Source: Sphingomonas kyeonggiensis (GTDB taxonomy: Bacteria > Pseudomonadota > Alphaproteobacteria > Sphingomonadales > Sphingomonadaceae). From it: a stretch of DNA of 64,000 bases. Both the position numbers and the translations under genes were made by a program. Where the stretch lies: the NCBI RefSeq assembly GCF_014196745.1, contig NZ_JACIEH010000002.1, positions 930,383-994,382 on the forward strand, given 5' to 3'. The notes below the pieces were generated by a model. It saw only the letters and a program-made list of their open reading frames with translations, had not been told where the DNA came from and ran no database searches. This document shows, piece by piece, positions 6,437 to 15,803 of this stretch. Every line of letters begins with the position of its first letter. The stretch's first letter is position 1.

Positions 6437-8515
6437 TTATTGGCGCTGCAGCACCGCCACGCCTTCGCGGCCCAGCACCACCTTGCTGATCTTCCCGCCC
6501 GCCAGCAGGTCGGTCATCGCCGTAGGCAACACTACCTCACGGGTCTCGCGGCCATGGTTGACCAGAATGACGATGCGCTTGTCCTGGCCCTCGCGGGTCA
6601 TCAGTTCGACATCCTCGGGCACGGCGAAGTCGCGCGAAACCCTGGCGTCGGCGAGTGCGGCGTCGATCAGCCCCTTCATTACGCCGTCGTCAACCAGCGC
6701 GCCGACATAGGTGATGCTGCCCTTGCCGACCTTGCGCGAAATCACGGCGGGCTTGCCGTCGAGCCAGCCATTTGCCTTGCCGTAGCGCAGCAGCACCTGG
6801 GTGTCCGGCACGCTGGTCGAGAGCATTTCGGCCCAGATCGTCGCCTTGCCGGTTCCGACTTCTACGGGCTCGTCGAGCGCGTAGAATTGCTCGACCTGGC
6901 CGCCGAGCAGCTCGGCAAGCGGGCCGGGCTGGCGGACGGTGTCTAGGCGGTTGTATTCGTCCTTCATGCCCGAGCGGGGCCCAAGGATCAGGTGCCCGCC
7001 GCCGCGGACATAGTCGGTCAGGCGCTTTGCCGTCGCATCGGTGATGACGTTGAGGCTGGGGGCTACGACCAGCTTGTAGCCCGATAGCGGGGCTTCGGCG
7101 GCCTCGACCACATCGACGGCGCCCAGCGCGTCCTTGAGCGGCTGGTAATAGTCGAGCAGCGTCTCGATCTGGTCGTAATCCTTGTGGTGGAGCTGGAAGT
7201 CGATCGCCCAGCGGCTGGGATAGTCCTGGAGGATCGCGACCGGGGAGACCGGGGTGGTGCCCGCCAGTGCCGGCGAGGCGGCCTTCATCTCGCGGCCGAT
7301 CTGCTGGATCTCGGGATAGACGGGCAGTGGCTTGCCGTCGGGGCCGACGATCGAGCCGTGCATCGTCTCCTGGCCGTTCAGCGCGTTGCGCCACTGCCAG
7401 TAGAGCACGGCGTCGGCGCCGTGGCCGACCGCCTGCCAGGCGACTGCGCGGGTCTCGCCGGGATAGAGCATGTTGCTTACCGGCGCCCAGTTCACGAAGC
7501 CCGGCTGGGTTTCCATCACCCAGAAATTCTTGCGCTTCCAGCCGCGGACGAGGTCGTGGGTGGCGCCCATGCGATAGGGCTTCACATGGCCCATGCCGAC
7601 ATATTCGTCCCACGAGGCGAAATCGAGGTCGCGGTTCATCTCGTAGCGATCGAAGCGATTGGCCCAGCCGAGCCCGCCGAAGTTGATCGTGATGAACTGC
7701 CTGTCGCCGACGACGGCGCGGACCGCGTCGATCTGGTTGCGGTGGAAGGCGCGCCATTGCGAGGTGATGAAGCGCTTGAGCTCGAGCATCCAGCCGGGAT
7801 TGGCCTTGTCGCTGTTGAACGGCACCTGATCCCAGGCGGTGTAGGTCTGCGACCAATATTCGGTGGTCCAGGCGGCGTTGAGCTTGTCGAGCGTGCCGTA
7901 GCGCTGCTTGAGCCACGCCACCCAGGCGGTGCGCGCTTCGGGGTCATAGCTCTCGTCGGTCGGCTCGTTGCCGATCTGCCAGCCGATGACATTGGGCTCG
8001 TCCTTGAGCGCCTGCGCCATGCGGGTGACGATGTCGCGGGCGAAGGCGCGGTAGCGGCTTGAGGAGATCGAGAACTGGCGGCGGCCGCCATGGCCGATCT
8101 GTTTGCCGGTGCCGTCGATCTGGAGGGTGTCCGGGTATTTCTGGGTCATCCAGGCCGGGGGCGTGTCGGTCGGCGTGCCGATCACGACCTTCATGCCGTA
8201 TTTGTTGGCGAGCCGCACGGCGCGGACCAGCCAGTCCATGTCGTACTTGCCTTCCTCCGGCTCCATCTTGCTCCAGGCATATTCGCCGATGCGGACGACA
8301 TTGGCGCCGTGGCCCTGCATCAGGCGGAGATCCTCGGCCCAGGCGCTTTCGGGCCATTGCTCGGGATACCAGGCCGAGCCGATGTACAGGCGCTCATGCG
8401 CGACCCTGGCGGCGGCGGGGGAGGCTTTCTGGGCCTCGCCCTGCTGGGCGAGCGCGGGCAGCGGTGCGGCGGCGCCGGCGAGCAGGAGGGCGGTGGCGAG
8501 GGCGAAGGTCTTCAC
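6437..8515 (-). CDS. GH42 beta-galactosidase, secreted
   Basis: A 692-residue protein with an N-terminal signal peptide (residues 1-23, ending PALAQ). GH42 signatures are WYPEQWPESAW near the start of the TIM barrel, IGWQIGNEP with the acid/base glutamate (about 184), and NFWVMETQPG with the nucleophile (about 335). The trimerisation and C-terminal domains follow, giving the normal family length. Substrates are probably galactose side chains of plant polymers. The start is GTG 8515, overlapping the GH140 stop as GTGA. It is the last gene of a long minus-strand operon. Confidence 0.92.
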   Translation of the reverse strand: MKTFALATALLLAGAAAPLPALAQQGEAQKASPAAARVAHERLYIGSAWYPEQWPESAWAEDLRLMQGHGANVVRIGEYAWSKMEPEEGKYDMDWLVRAVRLANKYGMKVVIGTPTDTPPAWMTQKYPDTLQIDGTGKQIGHGGRRQFSISSSRYRAFARDIVTRMAQALKDEPNVIGWQIGNEPTDESYDPEARTAWVAWLKQRYGTLDKLNAAWTTEYWSQTYTAWDQVPFNSDKANPGWMLELKRFITSQWRAFHRNQIDAVRAVVGDRQFITINFGGLGWANRFDRYEMNRDLDFASWDEYVGMGHVKPYRMGATHDLVRGWKRKNFWVMETQPGFVNWAPVSNMLYPGETRAVAWQAVGHGADAVLYWQWRNALNGQETMHGSIVGPDGKPLPVYPEIQQIGREMKAASPALAGTTPVSPVAILQDYPSRWAIDFQLHHKDYDQIETLLDYYQPLKDALGAVDVVEAAEAPLSGYKLVVAPSLNVITDATAKRLTDYVRGGGHLILGPRSGMKDEYNRLDTVRQPGPLAELLGGQVEQFYALDEPVEVGTGKATIWAEMLSTSVPDTQVLLRYGKANGWLDGKPAVISRKVGKGSITYVGALVDDGVMKGLIDAALADARVSRDFAVPEDVELMTREGQDKRIVILVNHGRETREVVLPTAMTDLLAGGKISKVVLGREGVAVLQRQ

Positions 8516-9903
8516 TGGTTATTCCCCTTGGCGTCGTCGAGCACGAGCGCCCAGTCATTGCCCGGTGCGGTCTTGCCGGGTGGCGTGAACAGGCGGACGC
8601 CCGTGTTGGCGAAAGTGCCGATCGGCGTGCTTGCCCCGGTGCGCGGATCGAACCAGGCGGCGCGGACGCGGGTGCCGCTGATCTTGCCCATCCGCACATG
8701 GAAGGGGCGGCCGGTATAGGTATAGGCGATCGCGTAGCTCTTGCCGCGGGTGGCGGCGACGCGCTCGTAGCGCGGGCCGCTGTCGGTAATGAGCGACTGA
8801 TCGGGCACGCGCTCGAAGAAGGGGCGCGAGAGGATCAGGTCCTTGAGGTGGTGCATCTGGCTGCCGCCGGGGGCGTCTAGCCCTTCTTGCCAGGAGAGCT
8901 TGGGCCAATAGGCGTTGGCCTTGGTGCCCGGCGTGAAGAACTGCATGACGCTGTTCTCGCCATAGGTGTGGCCGAACGCGCCGGCCAGGACCGACCACCA
9001 GGCATAGCGGCGTGCGTCGGCGGCGCCCCAGCGGGGCTCGGGTGCGCGGTCGAGTCCGTGGGGGATGTTCTCGTAGCTCGGCTCGGCGTCGATCGTCGGC
9101 TTGGCCGGGCTGCGCGAGAGATCGTCGGTGGTGTAGACCCAGTTGTCCTCGCCGCGCGCGTTGAGCTGGTGGTCCTGCGCGTAGCTCTGGTGGCCCGACT
9201 GGTACATGTTGAAATCGAGCCAGGGCGCGTCGTGGAACATCCAGGACGAGCTGGCGCGGCCGGCCGGGTGGTAGGTCATCAGATGATTGGGGTCGACCGC
9301 GCGGATCGTCTTGCCGAGGATGTCCCAGGCGAGCGGGGAGAGCTCGGGATAGCGATCGCCGCCATTCACCCAGATCAGGTTGGGCTTGTTCTTGTAGCGC
9401 TCGGCGGCGAAGCGGCCGATCACCGGGGCGGTATCGGCGTTGAGCAGGCGGAAATCGGCGAAGTCGCCCCAGACCGGCACCAGCGCGATGTAGAGGCCGT
9501 GCGCGGCGGCGCGATCGAACACCCAGTCGAGATGGTCCCAATAGTCATATTCGCCGGGCTTGCTCGGATCGTTGCCCGGGGTGACGCGGGGGCGGGTGAG
9601 GTCGCCGTCGACCAGGGCCGGGCCGGCGACGGGGTTCTCCATCTTCGGCCCGTGCAGCATCATCACCTGGATGACGTTGTAGCCCTGGGCTTCGCGTTTG
9701 GCGAAATAGGCTTCGGTTTCCTCGCGATTGAGCTTGCCGAGCAGCAGCCAGCCGGTGTCGCCCAGCCAGAAGAAGGGCTTGCCGTTCGATTCCAGATAGC
9801 GGCCGTTCGCCGATACCTTGAGCGGCGGCGTGCGGTCCTGCGCGGACGCGCCGGATGCGGCGAGCGCGCATCCGGCGGCGACGGCGGCGATCAGCCAGCG
9901 CAT
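8512..9903 (-). CDS. GH140 apiosidase-like hydrolase (DUF4038), copy 1
   Basis: 463 residues. A signal peptide (1-21, ending ASAQ) is followed by the apiosidase-like catalytic barrel ([33 protein letters not shown], and IDAEPSYE with a likely catalytic Glu near 273) and a C-terminal collagen-binding-like domain (YTGRPFHVRM...PGNDWALVLDD). GH140 founders release apiose-linked chains from rhamnogalacturonan II. Start 9903 was chosen for its signal peptide and a GAGGG ribosome site; the longer frame to 9951 lacks both. It is paralogous to the protein at 18617-20011. Periplasmic or surface location is expected. Confidence 0.87.
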   Translation of the reverse strand: MRWLIAAVAAGCALAASGASAQDRTPPLKVSANGRYLESNGKPFFWLGDTGWLLLGKLNREETEAYFAKREAQGYNVIQVMMLHGPKMENPVAGPALVDGDLTRPRVTPGNDPSKPGEYDYWDHLDWVFDRAAAHGLYIALVPVWGDFADFRLLNADTAPVIGRFAAERYKNKPNLIWVNGGDRYPELSPLAWDILGKTIRAVDPNHLMTYHPAGRASSSWMFHDAPWLDFNMYQSGHQSYAQDHQLNARGEDNWVYTTDDLSRSPAKPTIDAEPSYENIPHGLDRAPEPRWGAADARRYAWWSVLAGAFGHTYGENSVMQFFTPGTKANAYWPKLSWQEGLDAPGGSQMHHLKDLILSRPFFERVPDQSLITDSGPRYERVAATRGKSYAIAYTYTGRPFHVRMGKISGTRVRAAWFDPRTGASTPIGTFANTGVRLFTPPGKTAPGNDWALVLDDAKGNNQ

Positions 9904-9914
9904 GGTTTCCCTCC

Positions 9915-11159
9915 TCAGATCGACTTCTTGTGGTCGAAGCCTTTGGTGCAATCGATGGTCGCGAAGATCATAGCTGCCAGCACCACCATCAGCGCGATAC
10001 CCTGCAGCGGCAGGTTATAGTTGCCGGTGGCGGCGACGACGTAGCCGAACGCGACCGAGCAGACGAAGCCGCCGAGATTGCCGGCAGTGTTCATCACGCC
10101 CGATGCGGTGCCGCCGTAGCGGCCGCCGATCGACATGCACATCGCCCAGGCGGCGGGGAGCATCAGGTCCATCACCATGAAGGCAGCGCCGGCGAGCAGC
10201 ACGATCGCGAGCTTGCTGGTGGCGAGGCTCATCGCGACGAGCAGCGCGGCGGTGCCGACCAGGCAAGTCGAGGCGATCAGGCGATAGGCGTTGCGGTTGC
10301 CGATGCGTGCGGCCAGCCGGTCGCACAGCACGCCGCCGGCCAGATTGCCGACCACGCCGAGCAGGAACGGGATCGAGCCATACAGGCCCATCTCGTCAAC
10401 GGTGAAGCCCGCGCCCTTGACCATCCAGGTCGGGAACCAGCCGAAGAAGAACCAGCTGCCGAACGCGTAGAACAGATAGGCGATGGAGATCAGCCAGAGC
10501 TGGGGCAGGCCGAACAGCTGCTTCCACGGGGTGCCGCTATGGCCGGCATGCTCGTCGCTGCCGATCTCGGCGACCTCGGCCGCGGTGATGCCGGGCTGCT
10601 CGGCGGGCTTGTCGTGGAACCATTTCCACCAGGCGAGCGCCCAGACCGCGCCGATCACGCCGAGCAGGACGAACACCGCCTGCCAGCCGAGATGCTTGTT
10701 GGCGGGGACCAGCAGCAGCGGGGCGAGCGCGCCGCCGAAGCGGCTGGCGGCCCAGATCACACCCTGGCCGCGGGCACGCTCGCGCGCCGGCAGCCAGCGA
10801 TAGAGCACGCCGGTCATGTTGGGATAGGCACCGGCGGCGCCGAGGCCGAACAGGAAGCGCGCGGCGGCGAGCTGCCAGAAGTTGCGGCACACCGCGGTGA
10901 TCGCGGTGAAGAAGGACCACCAGACCGTGATCCGGGTCAGCTCCTTGCGATAGCCATGCTTGTCGCCCATCGCGCCCGAGGGGATCTCGAACACCGCATA
11001 GGCGATGACATAGGCGCTCAGCACCCAGCCCCATTCGGCGGGGGTGATGCCGAGATCCTTCTGGATCGACGGGCCGGTGACCGCGATCGCCAGCCGGTCG
11101 ATAAAGGTGATGATCGATAGGGTGGCGAGGAAGCCGAGGACCAGCCGCCGCTTCTTCAC
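9915..11159 (-). CDS. MFS transporter, ACS family (sugar acid uptake)
   Basis: 414 residues with about 12 hydrophobic helices and a central charged loop near residues 195-215. The N-terminal IDRLAIAVTGPSIQKDLG and the loop motif GAMGDKHGYRKEL resemble the anion:cation symporter group (hexuronate, glucarate, galactonate carriers). It probably imports an acidic or oligomeric sugar released by the surrounding hydrolases. The start is GTG 11159, overlapping the racemase-like gene stop by GTGA; the GH140 gene begins 12 bp after its stop. The substrate is not known. Confidence 0.85.
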   Translation of the reverse strand: MKKRRLVLGFLATLSIITFIDRLAIAVTGPSIQKDLGITPAEWGWVLSAYVIAYAVFEIPSGAMGDKHGYRKELTRITVWWSFFTAITAVCRNFWQLAAARFLFGLGAAGAYPNMTGVLYRWLPARERARGQGVIWAASRFGGALAPLLLVPANKHLGWQAVFVLLGVIGAVWALAWWKWFHDKPAEQPGITAAEVAEIGSDEHAGHSGTPWKQLFGLPQLWLISIAYLFYAFGSWFFFGWFPTWMVKGAGFTVDEMGLYGSIPFLLGVVGNLAGGVLCDRLAARIGNRNAYRLIASTCLVGTAALLVAMSLATSKLAIVLLAGAAFMVMDLMLPAAWAMCMSIGGRYGGTASGVMNTAGNLGGFVCSVAFGYVVAATGNYNLPLQGIALMVVLAAMIFATIDCTKGFDHKKSI

Positions 11160-11833
11160 TGGCCGAGGCCTGCCAGCACGGTGCGCGCATGCTCCATGCC
11201 GAGTTCGGGGCTCGCATAGACCGGCGCCGAGACCGCGCCCTCGGGCAGGCTGGCGACGACGCGCGCCATCGATGCCTGGGCGAGGACGATCGCGTCGACA
11301 CCCTTCATGCCCTCGGTGAGGCCTTCGCTCACGATCCGGTCATGCTTGGCGCCGTCGCCGGCCATCACGGCCTGGAACGCGCCTTCGCAGAGATGCTCGA
11401 CGATCTCGATCGCCTTGCCCTGCTCGGCGGCGACGCGGCGGACGAGGTCGGCGGTAGGCTGGAGCGTGGTGGGCAGCGTGGCGACCACGCCGATGCGGGT
11501 GCCGCTGGCGACGGCCTTCTCGGCCATGGCGCGATCGACGCGGAGTACGGGCTGGTCGTAAAGCTCGGCCGCCATCTCGACTGCCTTGCCGATCGACGAG
11601 CAGGTGACCATCGCGACGTCGCAGCCGGCATCGAAGGCCGAGCCGACCAGCCGGACGACCTGACGCATCGTCGACTTCTGGAGATGGCCGGCGGCGATGG
11701 TGTTCTTGATCGTGCTCTCGTCGACGAAGTGGAGCAGCTTGACGTCGGCCGGCATCACCCGCGCCGCGATCTCGGTGAAGATCGGCACCAGCGTTGCCGA
11801 ATTATGGATCAGACCGAGGGTAGGCATCGTCAC
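11156..11833 (-). CDS. Aspartate/glutamate racemase-family enzyme lacking the second cysteine
   Basis: 225 residues with the two-lobed Asp/Glu/hydantoin racemase fold: first-lobe MVTCSSIGKAVE (C78) and second-lobe IVLAQASMARVV. Two-base racemases need a cysteine in each lobe. Here the second position is Ala (A187) or Ser (S188), so classical racemisation is unlikely, and an isomerase, decarboxylase or lyase of the same fold is more plausible. It sits between the rhamnosidase and a sugar-acid transporter and overlaps both neighbours by 4 bp. The start is GTG 11833, with ATG 11827 as alternative. No substrate can be assigned. Confidence 0.8.
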   Translation of the reverse strand: MTMPTLGLIHNSATLVPIFTEIAARVMPADVKLLHFVDESTIKNTIAAGHLQKSTMRQVVRLVGSAFDAGCDVAMVTCSSIGKAVEMAAELYDQPVLRVDRAMAEKAVASGTRIGVVATLPTTLQPTADLVRRVAAEQGKAIEIVEHLCEGAFQAVMAGDGAKHDRIVSEGLTEGMKGVDAIVLAQASMARVVASLPEGAVSAPVYASPELGMEHARTVLAGLGQ

Positions 11834-14800
11834 TCTCCGGATTTCGTGAATGCATGGGTGCCGGCGCCGACTTCCGTACGGCTGTCGACCGGCGAACCGC
11901 CGAGGCGCCAGCCGCTTCCGGGCAGGTCGACTTCGGCGATGGTGTTGGCGGGGATGGTGAGCGTGAAGCGGGTGAGGCCGCTCGCATCGCCATCGGTTTC
12001 GGCGGCGATCAGGCCGACGACGGACTCATAGCGCGCCGAGACCCGGCCGATCGCCGGATACCAGAGCGGCCGTGCGGCGATGCGGCGGAAGCCGGGGGCG
12101 GCGGGGGCGATGCCGGCGAGGCGGCGATAGAAGAAGCCGACAATCGCGCCGAACGCATAGTGATTGTAGCTGTTCATCGACAGGTCGCCGGTGTCGCCGT
12201 TCCAGCGTTCCCACATCGTCGTGGCGCCCTGCGACGGCATATAGCCCCAGCTCGGATAGCCGGTCTGGAGCAGTAGTCCCGAGACTTCGTCATGCCGGCC
12301 GGCATCGGCGAGCACATCGAGGATATAGGGCGTGCCAAGGAAGCCGGTGGACAGCTTCATGCCGCGTGCGCGGATGTCGCGGGCCAGCACTTCGGCGGCA
12401 CCGGCGCGGCGGTCCTCGGGAACCAGACCCATGAACAGCGCGAGCACCTGGCTTGCCTGGCTGCCATTGCCGGCGGTGCCGTCCGTGGCGACGAACTCGC
12501 TGGCGAAGGCGGTGGCGATTTTCGAATGGAGATCCCGCCATTCGCTCGCGTCGCGGCCGCTGGCCTCGGCCATCTCGGCCATCAGCTCGGCGCACCAGGC
12601 CCAATAGGCCGTCGCGCAAAGGATGCGCGGGGTGGTCTCGTCATCGGGCTTGATCGCATCGACCGAGAGCCAGTCGCCGAGATCGAGCCCGCGATCATTA
12701 CGCCAGATGCCGTCGGGATTGGTCCGCGCGACAAAGGCCATCCAGCCCGCCATCGCGTCCCAATTCTCGTCGATCACGGCGGTGTCGCCGTAACGCTGCC
12801 AGAGCTGCCAGGGCAGGATGATCCCGGCTTCGCTCCAGCCCGCCGTAACCACATCGGGGAAGGAAAGCGGCTGCGGCACCACGATCGGATAGGCGCCGTC
12901 GGGGCGCTGTGCCGCGCGCGCTTCGAGCAGGAAGCGGCGGAGAAAGGGATCGACCTCCATGTTGAACGCGGCGGCGTCCGCGAACACCTGGATGTCGCCC
13001 ATCCAGCCCATGCGCTCGTCGCGCTGCGGGCAATCGGTGGGCACCGCGAAGAAGTTCGAGCGCTGGCTCCACAGCGCATTGTCGAAGATGGTCTGGAGCA
13101 AAGGCGCATCGTGGAAGGTCACCCCGCCGGTCTCTCGGCAGGCGCTGTGGACAACAATGCCCTCGATATCGTCGAGGCTTGGCACGCCGGGATAGCCGGC
13201 GATCTCGACATAGCGGAAGCCGTGATAGGTGAAGCTCGGCTCGAAGACCTCCTCGCCGGTGCCGGCCAGGGTGAAGCTGTCGGTCGCCCTGGCGAGGCGG
13301 AGATTGGCGAGATCGGCAGTGCCGTCCGGATTGAGCAGCTCGGCGAACTTCGCGGTGATCGTGGTGCCAGACGGGCCGGTCGCGCGGATGCGGACCCAGC
13401 CGGGGAAGTTCTGGCCGAAGTCGAAGACATAGCGGCCGGGCAGCGGCTCGCTCACGCTGCGCGCCTTGAGGCTGCCGGTGCGTTCGAGCAGGGGCGACGT
13501 CTGGGCGATCAGGCGGGTGTCGAGGTTCTGGCCGCGCTTCGCCGTGGCCCAGCCCGAGGCGTCGAAGCCGGGCAGATACCAGCCGGGCTGCTCCTCGCGG
13601 GCATCACGGGTCTCGCCATCATAGATTTCGGATTTGGAGATCGCCGAAGGGGCGAGGCGCCAGTCGGGGCCGGTCTCGACCCAGTGGCTGCTGCCATCGG
13701 CGTAATCGAGACGAAGCTGGGCGCGGAAGCGGCGCGGGGCGGGGCCGAAGCCATAGCGCTCGATCCGCCAGCCGAACGGGCTGGCATAGAAGCCGTCGCC
13801 GACCGTTGCGCCGAACGCATTGGCGCCCTGCTGGATCAGGTCGGTGACGTCATAGACCTGGTAGAGGACATGATCGGCCGCGACGCTGATCTCGGGGGCG
13901 AGGATCGCGCCGGAGACGGGCTGGCCGTTGATCCGCGCGTCATAGGCGCCGAGCGCGGTCGCATAGAGTCGGGCCGCGACCACCGGCTGGTCGGCGGTGA
14001 ACTCGGTGCGCAGCTGCATCGCCGGTTCGCTGGGACGCGGATCGTTATGGACGTTGGCGCCGCTCGGCACGGGGGCCGCCCAGCCGCTCGCGTCGAAGCC
14101 GGATGTCGTCCAGCCCTCGGGCGGGGACGGCATCAGGCGGAAGGCGCTGCTGACGATGCGATCGACGCTGCCATCGGCGCGGTAGAGGCGGATCAGCGCG
14201 GCAAAGGCGCCGCCATCGACCGGGAAGAAGCCGGTGGTGTCGGCCTCGACCAGTGCGCAGACGCTGTTGCGGCCCGGCTTCACCTCGCCGGCATAGGGCG
14301 CGAGCGTGCCCCAGAAGGGGAGATAGGTGTCCCAGTCGAAATGCCAGTCGAGCGGCGACTTCTCGCCATTGACCCAGACGCCGCGCAGATGGTCCTTGCC
14401 GGCGACCAGCACCTCGGCGCGGACCAGATCTTCGGGGGCATCGAAATCGAGGCGGAAGGCGTGGGGGCGGTCGTCGAGCGCGGTTTCGCTCCACACCCAG
14501 CTGACGCCTGCGGCGCGCTCGGCGGCGGCGAAGTCGTCCTCGGCCTCGATCCAGTCGGCGCGCCAGTCGGTGGGGGCGAGCAGGCCGGTCTCGAACCAGG
14601 TGGGGGCGGATTGGGCGATATTGCCTTCGCCATCGGTGACTTCGACTGTCCAATCGACGCGCAGCATCGAGGTGAGCACCGGCCCCTCATAGGCGATATC
14701 GAAGCTGGCATCGCCCGCGACGTCGCCGCTGTCCCACAGCATTTCGCCGCCGGAAGTGGCGCGGATGCGGTAGCGCGCCTGCACCGTGCCCGGCGTGTCG

Positions 14801-14895
14801 CTCTCGATCCGCCACGACAGGCGAGGCCGCTCGGCCTCGGTGCCGAGCAGGTCGACGGTGTTCTCGGTACGCAGGTCGACGACGCGCAGGGTCAT
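11830..14895 (-). CDS. GH78 alpha-L-rhamnosidase
   Basis: A 1021-residue multidomain protein of the GH78 type. N-terminal beta-sandwich domains (LSWRIESDTPGTVQARYRI region, then a carbohydrate-binding DUF4982/Bac_rhamnosid_N-like part) are followed by the (alpha/alpha)6 catalytic barrel, whose acidic signature TDCPQRDERMGWMGD lies at about 618-633. A C-terminal beta domain ends the protein. No signal peptide is visible, so it is either cytoplasmic, acting on imported oligomers, or exported by other means. Its ATG overlaps the lactonase stop (ATGA). It supplies L-rhamnose to the pathway encoded just upstream in the same operon. Confidence 0.93.
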   Translation of the reverse strand: MTLRVVDLRTENTVDLLGTEAERPRLSWRIESDTPGTVQARYRIRATSGGEMLWDSGDVAGDASFDIAYEGPVLTSMLRVDWTVEVTDGEGNIAQSAPTWFETGLLAPTDWRADWIEAEDDFAAAERAAGVSWVWSETALDDRPHAFRLDFDAPEDLVRAEVLVAGKDHLRGVWVNGEKSPLDWHFDWDTYLPFWGTLAPYAGEVKPGRNSVCALVEADTTGFFPVDGGAFAALIRLYRADGSVDRIVSSAFRLMPSPPEGWTTSGFDASGWAAPVPSGANVHNDPRPSEPAMQLRTEFTADQPVVAARLYATALGAYDARINGQPVSGAILAPEISVAADHVLYQVYDVTDLIQQGANAFGATVGDGFYASPFGWRIERYGFGPAPRRFRAQLRLDYADGSSHWVETGPDWRLAPSAISKSEIYDGETRDAREEQPGWYLPGFDASGWATAKRGQNLDTRLIAQTSPLLERTGSLKARSVSEPLPGRYVFDFGQNFPGWVRIRATGPSGTTITAKFAELLNPDGTADLANLRLARATDSFTLAGTGEEVFEPSFTYHGFRYVEIAGYPGVPSLDDIEGIVVHSACRETGGVTFHDAPLLQTIFDNALWSQRSNFFAVPTDCPQRDERMGWMGDIQVFADAAAFNMEVDPFLRRFLLEARAAQRPDGAYPIVVPQPLSFPDVVTAGWSEAGIILPWQLWQRYGDTAVIDENWDAMAGWMAFVARTNPDGIWRNDRGLDLGDWLSVDAIKPDDETTPRILCATAYWAWCAELMAEMAEASGRDASEWRDLHSKIATAFASEFVATDGTAGNGSQASQVLALFMGLVPEDRRAGAAEVLARDIRARGMKLSTGFLGTPYILDVLADAGRHDEVSGLLLQTGYPSWGYMPSQGATTMWERWNGDTGDLSMNSYNHYAFGAIVGFFYRRLAGIAPAAPGFRRIAARPLWYPAIGRVSARYESVVGLIAAETDGDASGLTRFTLTIPANTIAEVDLPGSGWRLGGSPVDSRTEVGAGTHAFTKSGE

Positions 14896-15803
14896 AGGGT
14901 CAGGCCCAGACGGTAGAGGCGGTTGGCATTGCCGGCGAACAGCGCGAGGCGCTCGTCCGCCGAGAAATCGAAGGTGATCGCGTCATAGGCGCCGAGATGC
15001 CGGTCGAAGCTGCCGAACAGCTTGTCGGTGGGGAAGTTGCTGGCGAACATCGCCCGGTCGGTGCCGAACAGCTCGATCGTCTCGAGCACATAGGGGCGGG
15101 CGCGGTCGAGGTCCCAGGGGCGCCAGGTGAAGCCCATGCCCGAGATCTTGACCGCGACATTGGGGAGGGCCGCCAGCGCCGCCATGCCATTCCGCCAGAC
15201 AGCCCAGCCGTCCGCGTCGCCGGGGATCGCCATGCCGGCATGATCGATGATCACCTGGATATCCGGGTGCCTGGCGATCAGCCCGGCGAGATGCGCGAGC
15301 TGGCCGGGATAGGCCTGGAGATCGAAGCTCAGGCCGTATTTTGCGAGCAGGCCGAAGCCGCGCATCCATGCGTCCGAGGTGGTGATGTCCGCCGGGGAAT
15401 AGCTGCGCTGCGGATCGGGATGCCAGTTCACGATATGGCGGATACCGCGGACATTGGGGTGCGCGACATGGGCGCCGAGCAGGCCCTCGAGCGTCGGACT
15501 CTCCAGCGCGGCGAAGGCGACGATGCCGTTCGGCATGCTGCTTTGGTCGGCCATGGCCTGGAGCCATTCGGTCTCGCGGAGCGCGTCGTCCGGATGCGCG
15601 CCCGCATCGATATGGACGATCCCGCGCACGTCCCAGTCGCCCGCATCGGCCAGATACTCGTCGAGCCCATAGTCGGAGGCGATGGGCTCGACGCTGCCAT
15701 TGGGCCCGTCCTCATTGAACGGCGGCATCAGCCACGGATAGCGGATGTGCGACAGGTTCCAGAGATGGACGTGCGGATCGATGAAGGGCGGGCGCTGGGG
15801 CAT
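14892..15803 (-). CDS. Amidohydrolase-2 family lactonase, probable L-rhamnono-gamma-lactonase
   Basis: 303 residues of the amidohydrolase-2 TIM-barrel family. The metal motif is DPHVHLW near the N-terminus, with later conserved IIDHAG and a C-terminal Asp in ASNFPTDKLF. Relatives hydrolyse fucono-, rhamnono- or galactaro-lactones, which fits the step between rhamnose dehydrogenase and rhamnonate dehydratase. The start is ATG 15803, overlapping the SDR stop (ATGA); the open frame to 16190 is out-of-frame sequence of the SDR gene. D-apionolactone is an alternative substrate because apiose genes share the operon. Confidence 0.83.
   Translation of the reverse strand: MPQRPPFIDPHVHLWNLSHIRYPWLMPPFNEDGPNGSVEPIASDYGLDEYLADAGDWDVRGIVHIDAGAHPDDALRETEWLQAMADQSSMPNGIVAFAALESPTLEGLLGAHVAHPNVRGIRHIVNWHPDPQRSYSPADITTSDAWMRGFGLLAKYGLSFDLQAYPGQLAHLAGLIARHPDIQVIIDHAGMAIPGDADGWAVWRNGMAALAALPNVAVKISGMGFTWRPWDLDRARPYVLETIELFGTDRAMFASNFPTDKLFGSFDRHLGAYDAITFDFSADERLALFAGNANRLYRLGLTL

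Noticed and set aside
11156..11833. Glutamate racemase for cell-wall synthesis (MurI)
   Set aside because: Only the first catalytic cysteine is present and the gene lies in the middle of a sugar operon; MurI needs both.
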